Notes: a model not told the origin generated them from the sequence alone. A DNA stretch of 64,000 nucleotides from Bog-473 sp963745665 (GCA_963745665.1 CAVUYE010000001.1:744001-808000), one strand, 5' to 3'. Positions 54,588 through 63,345 are shown, counted from the first letter of the stretch. Translations and numbers: made by a program.

Positions 54588-55829
54588 ATGAGGACGCGCG
54601 CACGCCGGTATCTCATGGCGATGTGGGACGGTGGTGGCAACGCACCCCCGCAACTGGGCGTCGGCAAGCGCCTCGTCGAGCGAGGCCATGAGGTCCATGT
54701 GCTGGGGGACATCTCGCTGGCCGGCGCGGCTGAGGCAGCCGGTTGCAGCTTCTCGCCGTGGGACCGAGGCACGGAGCGGACGGAGATGGATGCCTCCGAT
54801 GACGCCCGCAACGACTGGGAGACTGAAGAGCCACTCGACGTAGTGAGGCGCATCCGCGACCTGCTGCAGTCAGGCCCCGCCGCGGCCTTCGCCGCTGACA
54901 CGGCCGCGGCCATCGCCACGTTCCAGCCCGACGCCGTCGTGCCGGACTCGCAACTGTTCGGAGCGATGATCGCAGGGGAAGGGGCGGGGCTCCCCGTTGC
55001 TGCGCTCGTCCCGAACCTCTGGATGGCCCCGACGCCGGACACCGCCGACCCGGTCGCCCTCAAGATCATCAACCGCGTGGTCAAACAGGGTCTGCCCGAC
55101 CTCAATGCGGCCCGGGCCCAGCACGGGTTGCCGCCACTTGCCGCCTTCTACGAACAGCTGCTCATCGCGGACCGGATTTTGGTGCTCAGCAGTGAGACGC
55201 TCGATGTTGCGTCGCCCTTCGTGCCGAGCAACGTGCGCTACGTCGGCCCTGTTCTCGACGACCCCGTGTGGACTGACCCGTGGACGGAGCCGTGGCCCGA
55301 GAGCAACAAGGACCCGCTCGTGCTCGTGGGATTCAGCTCGATCTACCAGAACCAGGGGCCTCTGCTGCAGCGGGTCATCGATGCGCTCTCCGTCATGGAG
55401 GTCCGGGCGGTGGTGGCGCTCGGGCGCGTGCTCAAAGCCGATGCATTGGCGGCGACGGACAACGTGGCCGTGGCGCGTTCCGTTCCCCACAGTGAGCTGC
55501 TCACAGAGGCGTCACTGATGATCTCGCATTGTGGGCACGGGACGACGGTGAAGACCCTGGCCGCTGGAGTGCCGATGCTGTGCATTCCGATGGGGCGCGA
55601 CCAGGATGCGACCGCCGCGTGCGTTGTCAACCAGCGAGCAGGAGTACAGCTCTCACCCGCCGCGTCATCGGATGAGATCCGCCTCGCCATAGCGGAGCTG
55701 CTCGATGACGACGGCTACCGGGAGAACGCGGCGCGCCTGGCCTCGGTTTTCGCTCGGGAGCACCAGGCCCTCGACGTCGTCCTCGAGTTGGAAGACCTTG
55801 TCGGGGAGGCGGCACCCGGCACGGTCTGA
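54588..55829 (+). CDS. Glycosyltransferase family 1 (macrolide/UGT type)
   Basis: A 413-aa GT-B fold transferase. The N-terminal domain begins 'YLMAMWDGGGNAPPQLGVGKRLVERGHEVHVLG', typical of UDP-sugar-dependent macrolide or sterol glucosyltransferases. The donor-binding motif is 'ASLMISHCGHGTTVKTLAAGVPMLCIPMGRDQ', where the HCGHGT segment binds the sugar nucleotide. It is not membrane-bound. The acceptor is unknown. A 240-base gap upstream holds its promoter; I see no gene in it. Confidence 0.9.
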   Translation: MRTRARRYLMAMWDGGGNAPPQLGVGKRLVERGHEVHVLGDISLAGAAEAAGCSFSPWDRGTERTEMDASDDARNDWETEEPLDVVRRIRDLLQSGPAAAFAADTAAAIATFQPDAVVPDSQLFGAMIAGEGAGLPVAALVPNLWMAPTPDTADPVALKIINRVVKQGLPDLNAARAQHGLPPLAAFYEQLLIADRILVLSSETLDVASPFVPSNVRYVGPVLDDPVWTDPWTEPWPESNKDPLVLVGFSSIYQNQGPLLQRVIDALSVMEVRAVVALGRVLKADALAATDNVAVARSVPHSELLTEASLMISHCGHGTTVKTLAAGVPMLCIPMGRDQDATAACVVNQRAGVQLSPAASSDEIRLAIAELLDDDGYRENAARLASVFAREHQALDVVLELEDLVGEAAPGTV

Positions 55830-56709
55830 CGCGACGTTGGCACGCGCCTGTCACGAATTTCAGGAAATGAGGCAGCACTGCAACGACGGCCGCCCAAGCC
55901 GTCGACGTGGGATCGACGTGTGCCATGTGGTCGCCGTCGAACTCCACCAGTTCGGCGGCACCTCCCGCCGCCCGGGCTGCGGCGACGTAGGCCTCACTCT
56001 GGCCGATCGGGACGGAATCATCAGCGCGGCTGTGCACGCACACCACGGGAACGGGTAGCGGCACTCTGGCGATCGGATCCGCCCAGTCGTAGCGCTCCGG
56101 CACCTCATCGGGGCGCCCGCCGAGAAGATCCGGGATGGCTGAACCGCCCACTCCTTTCGCGGCACCGGTGCGCAGGTCGAGGACTCCGGCCTGGGACACG
56201 ACGCCGGTCACCGAGACCCGCGGCGAGGATCCCGGCGCCGAGACGGGGAGGGCCGCCCGCCCCGCGGCCCAGGTAGCCAGGTGCCCTCCAGCGGAGTGAC
56301 CGATGGCGACCACTCGGGAGAGATCGAGATCGAGGTCGAGTTCGGACAGCAGGTCAATGGCATCTGAGACGTCCTGCAGCGTGGTGGGCCACCCGCCGCC
56401 CTTGCCGACACGCCGGTATTCGATGTTGCAGGTCGTCCACCCTCTCTCCGCGAGATCCCTCGCCAGTTCCCGCCCGAGTGAGGCGTCATAGGCAGCCCGC
56501 CAGAATCCGCCGTGAATCACGACTGCAACACCAAGTTGTCCGCCCTCGGCGATGTGCAACTCGGCGTACTGGTCCGGATGAGGTCCGTACCTGCAGTTCA
56601 TGACGGTCTCTTCGGCTCCCTCTGCCGCTGACCGAAGCGTCGCAGATGTGACAACGTTCCGGAGATGGACGCTTTCGCCAATCCAAGAGTCTGCGGATGG
56701 ATCGACCAT
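55627..56709 (-). CDS. Alpha/beta hydrolase (esterase/kynurenine formamidase-like)
   Basis: A serine hydrolase with oxyanion motif 'VVIHGGFWRAAYDASLGREL', nucleophile elbow 'AIGHSAGGHLATWAAG' (GHSAG), acid 'VHSRADDSVP' and catalytic His in 'EFDGDHMAHVD'. The HGGFW form is typical of kynurenine formamidase-like and lipid esterases. The catalytic domain ends about 'AVLPHFLKF' (near 55850). As sequenced the frame then runs on as Arg/Pro-rich sequence to 55627, antisense to the 3' end of the glycosyltransferase gene by 203 bases, so the true stop may be hidden by an indel. Starts at 56709 or 56598 are both possible. Confidence 0.78.
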   Translation of the reverse strand: MVDPSADSWIGESVHLRNVVTSATLRSAAEGAEETVMNCRYGPHPDQYAELHIAEGGQLGVAVVIHGGFWRAAYDASLGRELARDLAERGWTTCNIEYRRVGKGGGWPTTLQDVSDAIDLLSELDLDLDLSRVVAIGHSAGGHLATWAAGRAALPVSAPGSSPRVSVTGVVSQAGVLDLRTGAAKGVGGSAIPDLLGGRPDEVPERYDWADPIARVPLPVPVVCVHSRADDSVPIGQSEAYVAAARAAGGAAELVEFDGDHMAHVDPTSTAWAAVVAVLPHFLKFVTGACQRRVRPCRVPPPRQGLPTRGRRRGPGAPERKPRPGAPRSPGSRRHRAAPLWRGGSHPMTRRVRAVLLLAG

Positions 56710-56802
56710 TCGCAGCTTACTGTCCGTCTTCGCGGCATTGGGAGGGAACCCGATGGCCTTCTGGAGAGTTCTTACGCGCACGGTGCCCCCTAGGATCGTG
56801 CC

Positions 56803-57807
56803 GTGCCGACCGACGCGCGCGAGGAGCCGGGGGGGAGGGTAAGTCCCGGTTTGTCGGGGTCCTTTCCCCCGTCCAGCCCGTTCGACTCCGGGTCGGTTTC
56901 AATCCGGCTGTACCCGCACAACGACCTTCCAGCCGACCTCATCGTCAGCGAGGTCTGCACGCAAGCCGGTCTTGCCCTCGACAACGGCTTCGACGGGGTG
57001 ATGACGAGCGAGCACCACGGCGGCTTTGCCGGCTACATGGCGCAACCGCTGCAGATGGCTTCCTTCATATTGGAGGAGAACGCGCGCGGATGGGCCGCGG
57101 CGGCACCGCTCCTGCTTCCTCTGCGACCCACGGTGCTGGTCGCAGAGGAGGTTGCGTGGCTGCAAGCTCGTCACCGAGGTCGTGTCGGTCTCGGTGTGGC
57201 CGCCGGGGCCCTGCCACTGGACTTCGAGGCTGCCGGCATTGACCGGGACGATGCCATCGACATGTTCAAGGCGGAACTGCCGCGGCTCGTGGCCATGCTG
57301 CGCGGCGAGGAGCTGGGTGACCTGGAGGGTGATCCCGCCCTGCTGGCCTGCCGACGGGCTCCGGTGCCTGTGCTGAGTGCGGCTGTGTCAGTGGCCGCCG
57401 CCGTTCGCGCGGCCCGGTGCGGCGCCGGAATCCTCATGGAGGGCATGTCAGCGCCCGACAGGCTCGCTCGCTTGACCAGGGCATTCGACGAGGCTGGCGG
57501 CACCGGTTCCAAGGTGCTGATCCGTCGGGTGTGGTTGGGCCGCGTGGACCACGGGCTGGTGGAGAGCCAGCGGGCGGTTTACGAGAGCTACGCCGCGGGC
57601 TCGTTCGGCGCGGATCAAACCGTCGCGTCCGATGAGCCTGGTGAGATGACGGAGCGGCTCGCAGCGACCATGCGCGAGGTGGGTGCGGACGCCCTCAACC
57701 TTCGGGTGCAGCTCCCCGGCATGTCGCCCGAACAAGTGCGCGAGCAGATCGTGCAGATCGGCTCCACTGTCGTGACGCCGCTGACGAAATTCCTGTCCTC
57801 GGGTTGA
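56803..57807 (+). CDS. LLM-class flavin/F420-dependent oxidoreductase
   Basis: A 334-aa luciferase-like TIM-barrel enzyme. 'ALDNGFDGVMTSEHHGGFAGYMAQPLQMA' is the conserved N-terminal signature, and 'RVGLGVAAGALPLDFEAAGID' follows the pattern of the family. The C-terminal part 'MTERLAATMREVGADALNLRVQLPGMSPEQVREQI' is typical. Cofactor F420 or FMN cannot be separated by eye. TAGGAT lies six bases before GTG 56803, so the gene is probably leaderless. Confidence 0.85.
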   Translation: MPTDAREEPGGRVSPGLSGSFPPSSPFDSGSVSIRLYPHNDLPADLIVSEVCTQAGLALDNGFDGVMTSEHHGGFAGYMAQPLQMASFILEENARGWAAAAPLLLPLRPTVLVAEEVAWLQARHRGRVGLGVAAGALPLDFEAAGIDRDDAIDMFKAELPRLVAMLRGEELGDLEGDPALLACRRAPVPVLSAAVSVAAAVRAARCGAGILMEGMSAPDRLARLTRAFDEAGGTGSKVLIRRVWLGRVDHGLVESQRAVYESYAAGSFGADQTVASDEPGEMTERLAATMREVGADALNLRVQLPGMSPEQVREQIVQIGSTVVTPLTKFLSSG

Positions 57808-57823
57808 CGCATAGGCCCCGCGT

Positions 57824-58654
57824 TCAGCGGATCGGAGTCCACCCGCTTGAAAGATGGTTCCCGCCGTCCACGTCCAGCGTGATCCCTGTGATCTGCTGAG
57901 CGTCGTCGGACAAGAGGAAGCACACCGCGGCGGCAATGTCCCCTGCTTCGGTCAGCCGTCCGAGGGGGAGCGCCGATCCGGCCTCGGCACCGCCGTCGGC
58001 TTTCCAGATGGATCGAGTGGCCGTAGTACGCACCAATCCGGGACTCACTGCGTTGACGCGGACTCCGCGGCCGGCCAGATCGGCCGCGATCGTACGCGTC
58101 ATGGCGTTCAGAGCCGCTTTGGCGGACGCATAGGAGACCATGGCCGATGTGGTCTTGCGCGGCGAACCACTCGAGATGGCGACCACCGCCCCGGCGGTGT
58201 CGCCGAGCCCGCGGGCGAGCGCAGCGCGGATGAGTGCGAGGGTCGGCCACGTGTTGAGCCGGAAGGTTTCGAGGAGTTGCTCCTCGCTGATGTCGTCGAA
58301 GGACAGCGGGTGGGGGGCACCGCCCACCGTGCTGACGACGAGGTCGATACGACCGAACGTCTCCATGGCCCGGTCGGTGAGCAGTGTGACGGCCGGTTCG
58401 GTGTCCATGGACCCGACGACGCCCACGACGTCGAGACCTTCGGCGCGGAATGCCCTCTCCGTCGACGCGACCCGTTCCTGGTCGCGGCCGTTGATCACGA
58501 CCGAGGCACCCTCGCGCGCCAGGCGGAGAGCACACGATCTGCCGATGCTCGGATCTGCGGTGGATCCGGTCACGATGGCGACCCGGCCGGAGAACCGTTG
58601 GGCCCCACCGGCAACGGTTGGATCAGCTTGCTCCGTCCTGTCGGTTGGTCCCAC
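57824..58654 (-). CDS. Short-chain dehydrogenase/reductase
   Basis: A 276-aa NAD(P)-dependent SDR. The cofactor motif is 'AIVTGSTADPSIGRSCALRLA', in which extra residues split the usual TGxxxGIG. The catalytic triad is Ser in 'VVAISSGSPRK' and 'MVSYASAKAALNAMTRTIAADL' (Tyr-x-x-x-Lys). 'VNAVSPGLVRTTAT' is also typical. The end 'DDAQQITGITLDVDGGNHL' matches FabG-like oxidoreductases. It converges on the LLM gene and is divergent from the nitronate monooxygenase gene. Confidence 0.9.
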   Translation of the reverse strand: MGPTDRTEQADPTVAGGAQRFSGRVAIVTGSTADPSIGRSCALRLAREGASVVINGRDQERVASTERAFRAEGLDVVGVVGSMDTEPAVTLLTDRAMETFGRIDLVVSTVGGAPHPLSFDDISEEQLLETFRLNTWPTLALIRAALARGLGDTAGAVVAISSGSPRKTTSAMVSYASAKAALNAMTRTIAADLAGRGVRVNAVSPGLVRTTATRSIWKADGGAEAGSALPLGRLTEAGDIAAAVCFLLSDDAQQITGITLDVDGGNHLSSGWTPIR

Positions 58655-58775
58655 GGTTGCATCTTCTCCTACGACGTCACCCGGGTGCCATGTGACTCCG
58701 GCGGGCCCGACTTCAGATCAGGTAGGTCCTCAACCGGCAACAGCGGCCTCCGGAACTCCTCGATAGGTTGACGGG

Positions 58776-59741
58776 ATCGGTATCGAGGCTCCGCCACCAC
58801 TCCGCACCCGTGTCGCCGAGCTGCTCGGCGTCGACTATCCGGTGCTGCAGGCCCCCATGGGATTCATAGCCCGGGCGCAGTTGGCCTCCGCCGTCTCGAA
58901 CGCTGGTGGCTTCGGGATCATCGAGACGTCCTCCGGCCGCCTCGATGAGGTCCGGGACGAAATGGCGGCGATGCGTGAGCGGACCGACAAACCGTGGGGT
59001 GTCAATATCGCTCAGATGCTGGTCGCCGACCCCGGCATCGTCGACTTCGTGGCCGACCAGGGTGTCCGATTCGTGACCACTTCGGCCGGGGACCCGGCTC
59101 GGTATACCCGGGAACTCCACGAGGCAGGGATGACCGTGTTCCACGTGGTGCCATCGTTGCGCGCCGCACAGAAGGCCGTTGACGCGGGGGTCGACGGTCT
59201 CGTCGTCGAGGGGGGCGAAGGCGGAGGCTTCAAGAGCACCAGACCGGTGTCAACGATGGTCCTGCTTCCGCAGATCTGTGGGGTGTTCGATATCCCCATC
59301 GTGGCCGCCGGCGGGATCGTCGACGGCGTCTCAATGGCCGCCGCCTTCGCGCTCGGAGCCGAAGGAGTTCAGATGGGAACGCGCATGGTCAGTTCGGCCG
59401 AGTCTCCTGTGCACGACAACTACAAGAGTCTGGTCACCGGGGCCGATGCCACCGACACCGTCGTGCTCAGTGCGCACTCGAGCCCGGCCTATCGGGTCAT
59501 GCGGACCCGTTTCAGCGAAGACCTGGAGCAGGAGCCGTCGGTCGTGATGGGCCGCACCGTTGGCATGGAGGGAGTCCTCAAGCTCTACTTCGAAGGCGAT
59601 CTCAATGCCGGCTTCGCCTTTGGAGGCCAAGGAGCCGGCCGCGTGACAGAGGTCCTCCCCGTCGAGCGGATCGTGCACGAAACGGTGGGTAACTTCTACG
59701 AAGTAGTGAAGGCGCTCGGACGGTTTCTTCCGGAGGCGTGA
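58776..59741 (+). CDS. Nitronate monooxygenase family protein, possible ATC start
   Basis: An FMN-dependent TIM-barrel enzyme (2-nitropropane dioxygenase family) of about 321 aa. 'PVLQAPMGFIARAQLASAVSNAGGFGIIETSS' is the family N-terminus, and 'VDGLVVEGGEGGGFKSTRPVSTMVLLPQI' and 'IPIVAAGGIVDGVSMAAAFALGAEGVQMGTR' hold the FMN site. The first normal start (GTG 58842) would remove the 'LRTRVAELLGVDYP' segment that the family shares. The frame continues to an ATC at 58776, six bases after TAGGTT, exactly the spacing of leaderless genes here. I therefore place the start there, with caution. Confidence 0.8.
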   Translation: MGIEAPPPLRTRVAELLGVDYPVLQAPMGFIARAQLASAVSNAGGFGIIETSSGRLDEVRDEMAAMRERTDKPWGVNIAQMLVADPGIVDFVADQGVRFVTTSAGDPARYTRELHEAGMTVFHVVPSLRAAQKAVDAGVDGLVVEGGEGGGFKSTRPVSTMVLLPQICGVFDIPIVAAGGIVDGVSMAAAFALGAEGVQMGTRMVSSAESPVHDNYKSLVTGADATDTVVLSAHSSPAYRVMRTRFSEDLEQEPSVVMGRTVGMEGVLKLYFEGDLNAGFAFGGQGAGRVTEVLPVERIVHETVGNFYEVVKALGRFLPEA

Positions 59742-59759
59742 CGCAGAGCCGGCGTGTGC

Positions 59760-60326
59760 CTATTCGAGGTTCTCGCTCACGAACCGGAAATGGAAGCCGA
59801 AGATGTCGGTCCGGGTCTCTCCGAATCCTGCGGCGGCGAGACGCTCCTTGAGTCCGTCCGGGTCGACCGGCGTGAAGGTGTCGTCCGCGTGCGCTGCGCG
59901 CATCGATTCGAGGTCCAGGGCGTCCTGCCCCACGAAGATTCCGCCAGGACGCAGGACGCGATGCAACTGGGAGAACAACCGATCCTGAGCTTCGGCCGAC
60001 GGCATGTGATGCAGGACCGAGAAGCATGCTGCCGCCGAGAAGTGGTCGTCCGGCAGACCCGCTTCGGTTGCGTCGCCGACGATGACCTCGACGTTGGTTC
60101 CGGCCAGCCGGTTCCGCAAAGGTTCGCCCAGCGAAGGATCGATCTCCACGGCGGTGAGCCTCTGGACGCGCCTGCGAAGCAGGTCGGTGGTGAGACCAGG
60201 CCCCGGGCCGATCTCAAGGACCTCATCGCCGAGATCGCCGGCAGCCTCGACCCAGGGCAAGAGTTCTTCATCGAGGATCCGCGCCCACTCGGGGCTCGCC
60301 AGGGCCTGCAGGTGGGCTTCGTTCAT
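59760..60326 (-). CDS. SAM-dependent methyltransferase
   Basis: A 188-aa class I methyltransferase. The SAM-binding motif I is 'DEVLEIGPGPGLTTDLLRRR', followed by the acidic 'LTAVEIDPSLGEPL' and 'VIVGDATEAGLPDDHFSAAACFSVLHHM'. The protein is compact, and the acceptor is unknown. ATG 60326 is only 26 bases from the start of the divergent AraC gene, so the two share a very small promoter region and the regulator may control it. Confidence 0.87.
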   Translation of the reverse strand: MNEAHLQALASPEWARILDEELLPWVEAAGDLGDEVLEIGPGPGLTTDLLRRRVQRLTAVEIDPSLGEPLRNRLAGTNVEVIVGDATEAGLPDDHFSAAACFSVLHHMPSAEAQDRLFSQLHRVLRPGGIFVGQDALDLESMRAAHADDTFTPVDPDGLKERLAAAGFGETRTDIFGFHFRFVSENLE

Positions 60327-60352
60327 GCCCTTACTTGTACGATGAGCGGTCG

Positions 60353-61183
60353 ATGGCCGTCTCTGCACAATTGGACAAGGTTTTGTCTTTCTCGGCCAAA
60401 GCCGACCTGGTGGACATGCGCTCGGGAGGGCGACAATCTGCTGGCAGCTACACCTACGAGGGCGATGAGCTGATCTCGACCTGGCACGCCCACGACCTGC
60501 ACCAGCTCGAATACGCCTTTCACGGCACGGTCGAGGTCGAAACCGCCACTGCCCATTATCTCTTGCCGCCGCAGCAAGCGGCCTGGATCCCCTCGGGCGT
60601 GGACCACCGCACGACGATCCGGACGACGGTTCAGACGATCTCCGTCTTCTTCGAGCCCCACCTGGTACCCGCTCCAGGCGCGCGCGTCCGCATTGTGGCG
60701 GTACCGCCTGTCCTGAGAGAGATGATGATTTACTCCGGACGTTGGCCGATCGGCCGATCACTGTCTGACCCGGTGGCGGATGCGTACTTCAACGCGTTGG
60801 GCCGCTTGGTCTCAGAGGCTCTCGACAGCGAAACGCCGCTTTTCCTACCCACCTCGAACGACCCGGTGCTTGCGCGCGCGCTGGCCTGGACCCGGGAGAA
60901 CCTCGGCACCGCAAGCATGGGAGACGTCGCCCGTCATGTTGGGCTCTCCGAGCGCTCTCTCCGGCGTCGCTTCGAGGCGGGACTGGGCATGTCGTGGCGG
61001 AACTACGCGATCCAAGCTCGCTTGCTGCGGGCAATGGCCCTCCTGGCGGAGCCTGGACCTTCGGTGCTCCAAGTGGCCAGCACCGTTGGTTTCGAGAGTC
61101 TGAGCTCGTTCAACCGGGCCTTTCGTTCAAGGACCGGTGTGACACCCTCGGCGTATCGAAAGCAGAGGGCGCGGCGACGGTGA
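60353..61183 (+). CDS. AraC-family transcriptional regulator
   Basis: A 276-aa regulator. The N-terminal cupin ('STWHAHDLHQLEYAFHGTVEVETATAHYLLPPQQAAWIPSGVDHR') is the effector domain. The two helix-turn-helix units are 'ASMGDVARHVGLSERSLRRRFEAGLGMSWRNY' and 'SVLQVASTVGFESLSSFNRAFRSRTGVTPSAYRKQ'. TACGAT nine bases before ATG 60353 supports that start over TTG 60335. It is divergent from the methyltransferase gene, the likely target along with itself. Confidence 0.92.
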   Translation: MAVSAQLDKVLSFSAKADLVDMRSGGRQSAGSYTYEGDELISTWHAHDLHQLEYAFHGTVEVETATAHYLLPPQQAAWIPSGVDHRTTIRTTVQTISVFFEPHLVPAPGARVRIVAVPPVLREMMIYSGRWPIGRSLSDPVADAYFNALGRLVSEALDSETPLFLPTSNDPVLARALAWTRENLGTASMGDVARHVGLSERSLRRRFEAGLGMSWRNYAIQARLLRAMALLAEPGPSVLQVASTVGFESLSSFNRAFRSRTGVTPSAYRKQRARRR

Positions 61184-61263
61184 ATGGAGCGAGCCGCTGC
61201 CGCTCGGGGGCGTGAAACCGTCATCGGGTCGCGGCTCTTCCGGATCGGAGACGGTTGGCCGAT

Positions 61264-61848
61264 TTATGTTCGACGTCTGCTCCACAGATCGGTGACCTCG
61301 ACACCAACCTCGAACAGCATCTCCCGAAAGTCCGGCAACGACAGGCCCAGGACGTTGCTCGGACTGCCGTGGACCGCCTTGACGAAGGGTCCTGACAATC
61401 CCTCGATGCTGAATGCGCCGGCGAGAGCGAGTGGTTCGTCCGTGGCAGCGTAGGCGGCGAGCTCCCTGTCACTGGGGGAGCCGAAGTGCACCAACGAGCT
61501 GACCGCTCGACTTCTGCGCTGGCCCGTCGACGTGTCGATCAAACAGTGGCCGGTGTTCAGCGTGGCCTGTCGACCGGACAAACGCCTCCATATCTCTTTC
61601 ACCTCGGCACCCGAAGCCGGCTTGCCGAGCGCCTCGCCGTCGAGCTCGAGCATCGAGTCGCACCCGATGACCAAGCCGTCCTGACATCGTTCCGCGACGG
61701 CCAACGCCTTGCGTTCGGCAATGGCCACGACGGCTTCAATGGGAGTGAGGCCCTCGAACTCTTCGCCGACGCCGCTGACGACGACCACGGGATCGAAGCC
61801 GGCGTCACGGAGAACGCGGAGCCGAGAGGCTGAGCTGGAGGCGAGCAC
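61264..61848 (-). CDS. Maf-family nucleotide pyrophosphatase
   Basis: A 194-aa septum-site/house-cleaning nucleotide pyrophosphatase. It shows the family start 'LASSSASRLRVLRDAGF', 'ERKALAVAE', the metal-binding 'LVIGCDSMLELDGEALGKP', 'RRLSGRQATLNTGHCL' and the end 'ALAGAFSIEGLSGPFVKAVHGSPSNVLGL'. It hydrolyses dTTP, UTP or modified nucleotides. The GTG start at 61848 has no clear ribosome site. Confidence 0.93.
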   Translation of the reverse strand: MLASSSASRLRVLRDAGFDPVVVVSGVGEEFEGLTPIEAVVAIAERKALAVAERCQDGLVIGCDSMLELDGEALGKPASGAEVKEIWRRLSGRQATLNTGHCLIDTSTGQRRSRAVSSLVHFGSPSDRELAAYAATDEPLALAGAFSIEGLSGPFVKAVHGSPSNVLGLSLPDFREMLFEVGVEVTDLWSRRRT

Positions 61849-61932
61849 TAATCGGGGGGATCGGGAGACACCTGTCGTCCTCCAAAGTATTCCCTGAGTG
61901 CAGTGCGCCCATTGTTTGAGCCGTGGCGGGAG

Positions 61933-62853
61933 TTACGCCGTACCGATCGCCGGAACGGAGAAGTCCGCTCGCACATCATCGATGTCCCTGGTGGCCATTG
62001 CGAGCAAATCGATATTGGACAAATCGTGACCGCACTGGGTTCCCCGTTGCAGCGATTCGACGAGCATCGATCGTCCAAGGTGGTGGTCGAGCAGCTCCGT
62101 ACGGGCATGCTCATAGCCGGGCATGACATGGCCCACCTCGTGGACAAGAAGGTTTCCGACAAAGGCCAGCCAATTCTTTTCGGTGTCTGCGGCCGCCAAC
62201 AGCATCGCGCCCAGCGCGATTTCTCCTTCCCCGGTCGGCTCGTACCCAGTCACGACATGGGCTGTGTCGTGATGAACAAACGTCTGTGCGATCGATGAAT
62301 GTCCGTCGGGGAGCGCGAATCCGTTGCGTTCATGGAAGTCGAAGAACGCCCGGCCGAGGGTTTCCACTGGCAGTTCTCGATAAGACTCCAGAACGTCCCT
62401 CAGCGAGGTCGTGCCGGGTGGCAATTCACTGCTCATTGCCGTCGCAGCCGGATCCAGACCGTACAGTCGCAGATAGTCGAGGAATGTCCGCTCGGCACTC
62501 GCCTGGACGAGGTCGCGGGCAATAAGCAGACTGCGTCCCGCCTGATCCAGAGCCTCGGCATATGTTTCGGTTGCAGCCACCCGGTCCTCCGTGAGGGGGT
62601 GCCCACACAGCTCGAGCATGACCAACAGCTCCTTCAGCCGGCGCCGATCAGATGCATCGACGACCTGCTCCGCAACTTCCACTGGCGACAGAGAGAGTTC
62701 GTCGACCCGGTGCTCGTCCCTCCCCCAACATCCAACGGCCAGCGTCACGATGATGGAGTGTTGCTCCTTGGTCAGACCCCCTCCGGCGCTGGCGGCACCC
62801 ATCAGCGCTCCAATGACAGGATCGACCGCTGAATCGCTGACCAGTACCGTCAT
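61933..62853 (-). CDS. COQ4-like protein with an N-terminal TerB-like helical domain
   Basis: A 306-aa protein. Residues 1-110 are helical ('GGGLTKEQHSIIVTLAVGCWG') and resemble TerB-type domains. Around residue 195 comes 'FVHHDTAHVVTGYEPTGEGEIALGA', which fits the COQ4 zinc motif HDxxH-x11-E exactly. COQ4 takes part in quinone biosynthesis. The C-terminal part 'VGNLLVHEVGHVMPGYEH' holds a second His-rich stretch. A strong GGAGG ribosome site precedes ATG 62853. The combination is unusual and its function is unknown. The gap from 62854 to 63087 holds nothing I can call. Confidence 0.65.
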   Translation of the reverse strand: MTVLVSDSAVDPVIGALMGAASAGGGLTKEQHSIIVTLAVGCWGRDEHRVDELSLSPVEVAEQVVDASDRRRLKELLVMLELCGHPLTEDRVAATETYAEALDQAGRSLLIARDLVQASAERTFLDYLRLYGLDPAATAMSSELPPGTTSLRDVLESYRELPVETLGRAFFDFHERNGFALPDGHSSIAQTFVHHDTAHVVTGYEPTGEGEIALGAMLLAAADTEKNWLAFVGNLLVHEVGHVMPGYEHARTELLDHHLGRSMLVESLQRGTQCGHDLSNIDLLAMATRDIDDVRADFSVPAIGTA

Positions 62854-63087
62854 CTTTCCCCTCCGGCAGGACGTTCGGTGAGGGTAACACCGACGTCAGC
62901 GTTCGGCCTTGCCTCGTATTTGGAATCACTGGTGAAGAAGGGCGCAGGACACCTCTTCGGTCTTATCGCGATGGCGACAGAGGATGGCATCCTCCTCGTG
63001 AACGACCGGACGACCGTGTTCGATTTTTACCGCGAGTGAGATCCGAAGTGGCAGTCGTCGTGTTGGGCAGGTAGAAAACTCGTACGG

Positions 63088-63117
63088 TTGACGATAGATC
63101 GGCAACCGATATATAGT
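63088..63117 (+). promoter_or_regulatory. Leaderless promoter with operator-like palindrome
   Basis: TTGACG (63088-63093) and TATAGT (63112-63117) stand 18 bases apart, the -10 is six bases from ATG 63124, and the spacer carries the perfect inverted repeat ATCGGCAACCGAT (63098-63110). This is a strong promoter with a built-in operator. The regulator is unknown, but the centre resembles the CGATATA half-sites seen before the PadR gene. Confidence 0.65.
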
Positions 63118-63123
63118 CGAACA

Positions 63124-63309
63124 ATGAGAGAAGCCGATCTACCCGACTCGTCATGGTGGCCCGACGAGCCGCCCTTCCAGGCGAGGCGGGGCGGGCCATG
63201 GAAGCCGTTGCTCGCTGCCTGCATCCTCTTGGCCGGAGTGGTCCTTTTGGTCGTGTTCGTGCACATTGCGCCGTCCGTCGGAGCTGCAGGTGGATGCGGC
63301 GGCGGCTAA
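63124..63309 (+). CDS. Small single-pass membrane protein with Gly-Cys tail
   Basis: A 61-aa protein: 'MREADLPDSSWWPDEPPFQA' and a basic segment, then one transmembrane helix ('PLLAACILLAGVVLLVVFVHIA'), then a short tail ending GGCGGG. Two cysteines flank or follow the helix. No family is recognised. It is preceded by a strong promoter, probably leaderless. The next gene starts 36 bases later and may be cotranscribed. Confidence 0.6.
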   Translation: MREADLPDSSWWPDEPPFQARRGGPWKPLLAACILLAGVVLLVVFVHIAPSVGAAGGCGGG

Positions 63310-63345
63310 CCGCCTCGATCTCACACAGAGTGAAGTCGGGTTTGC

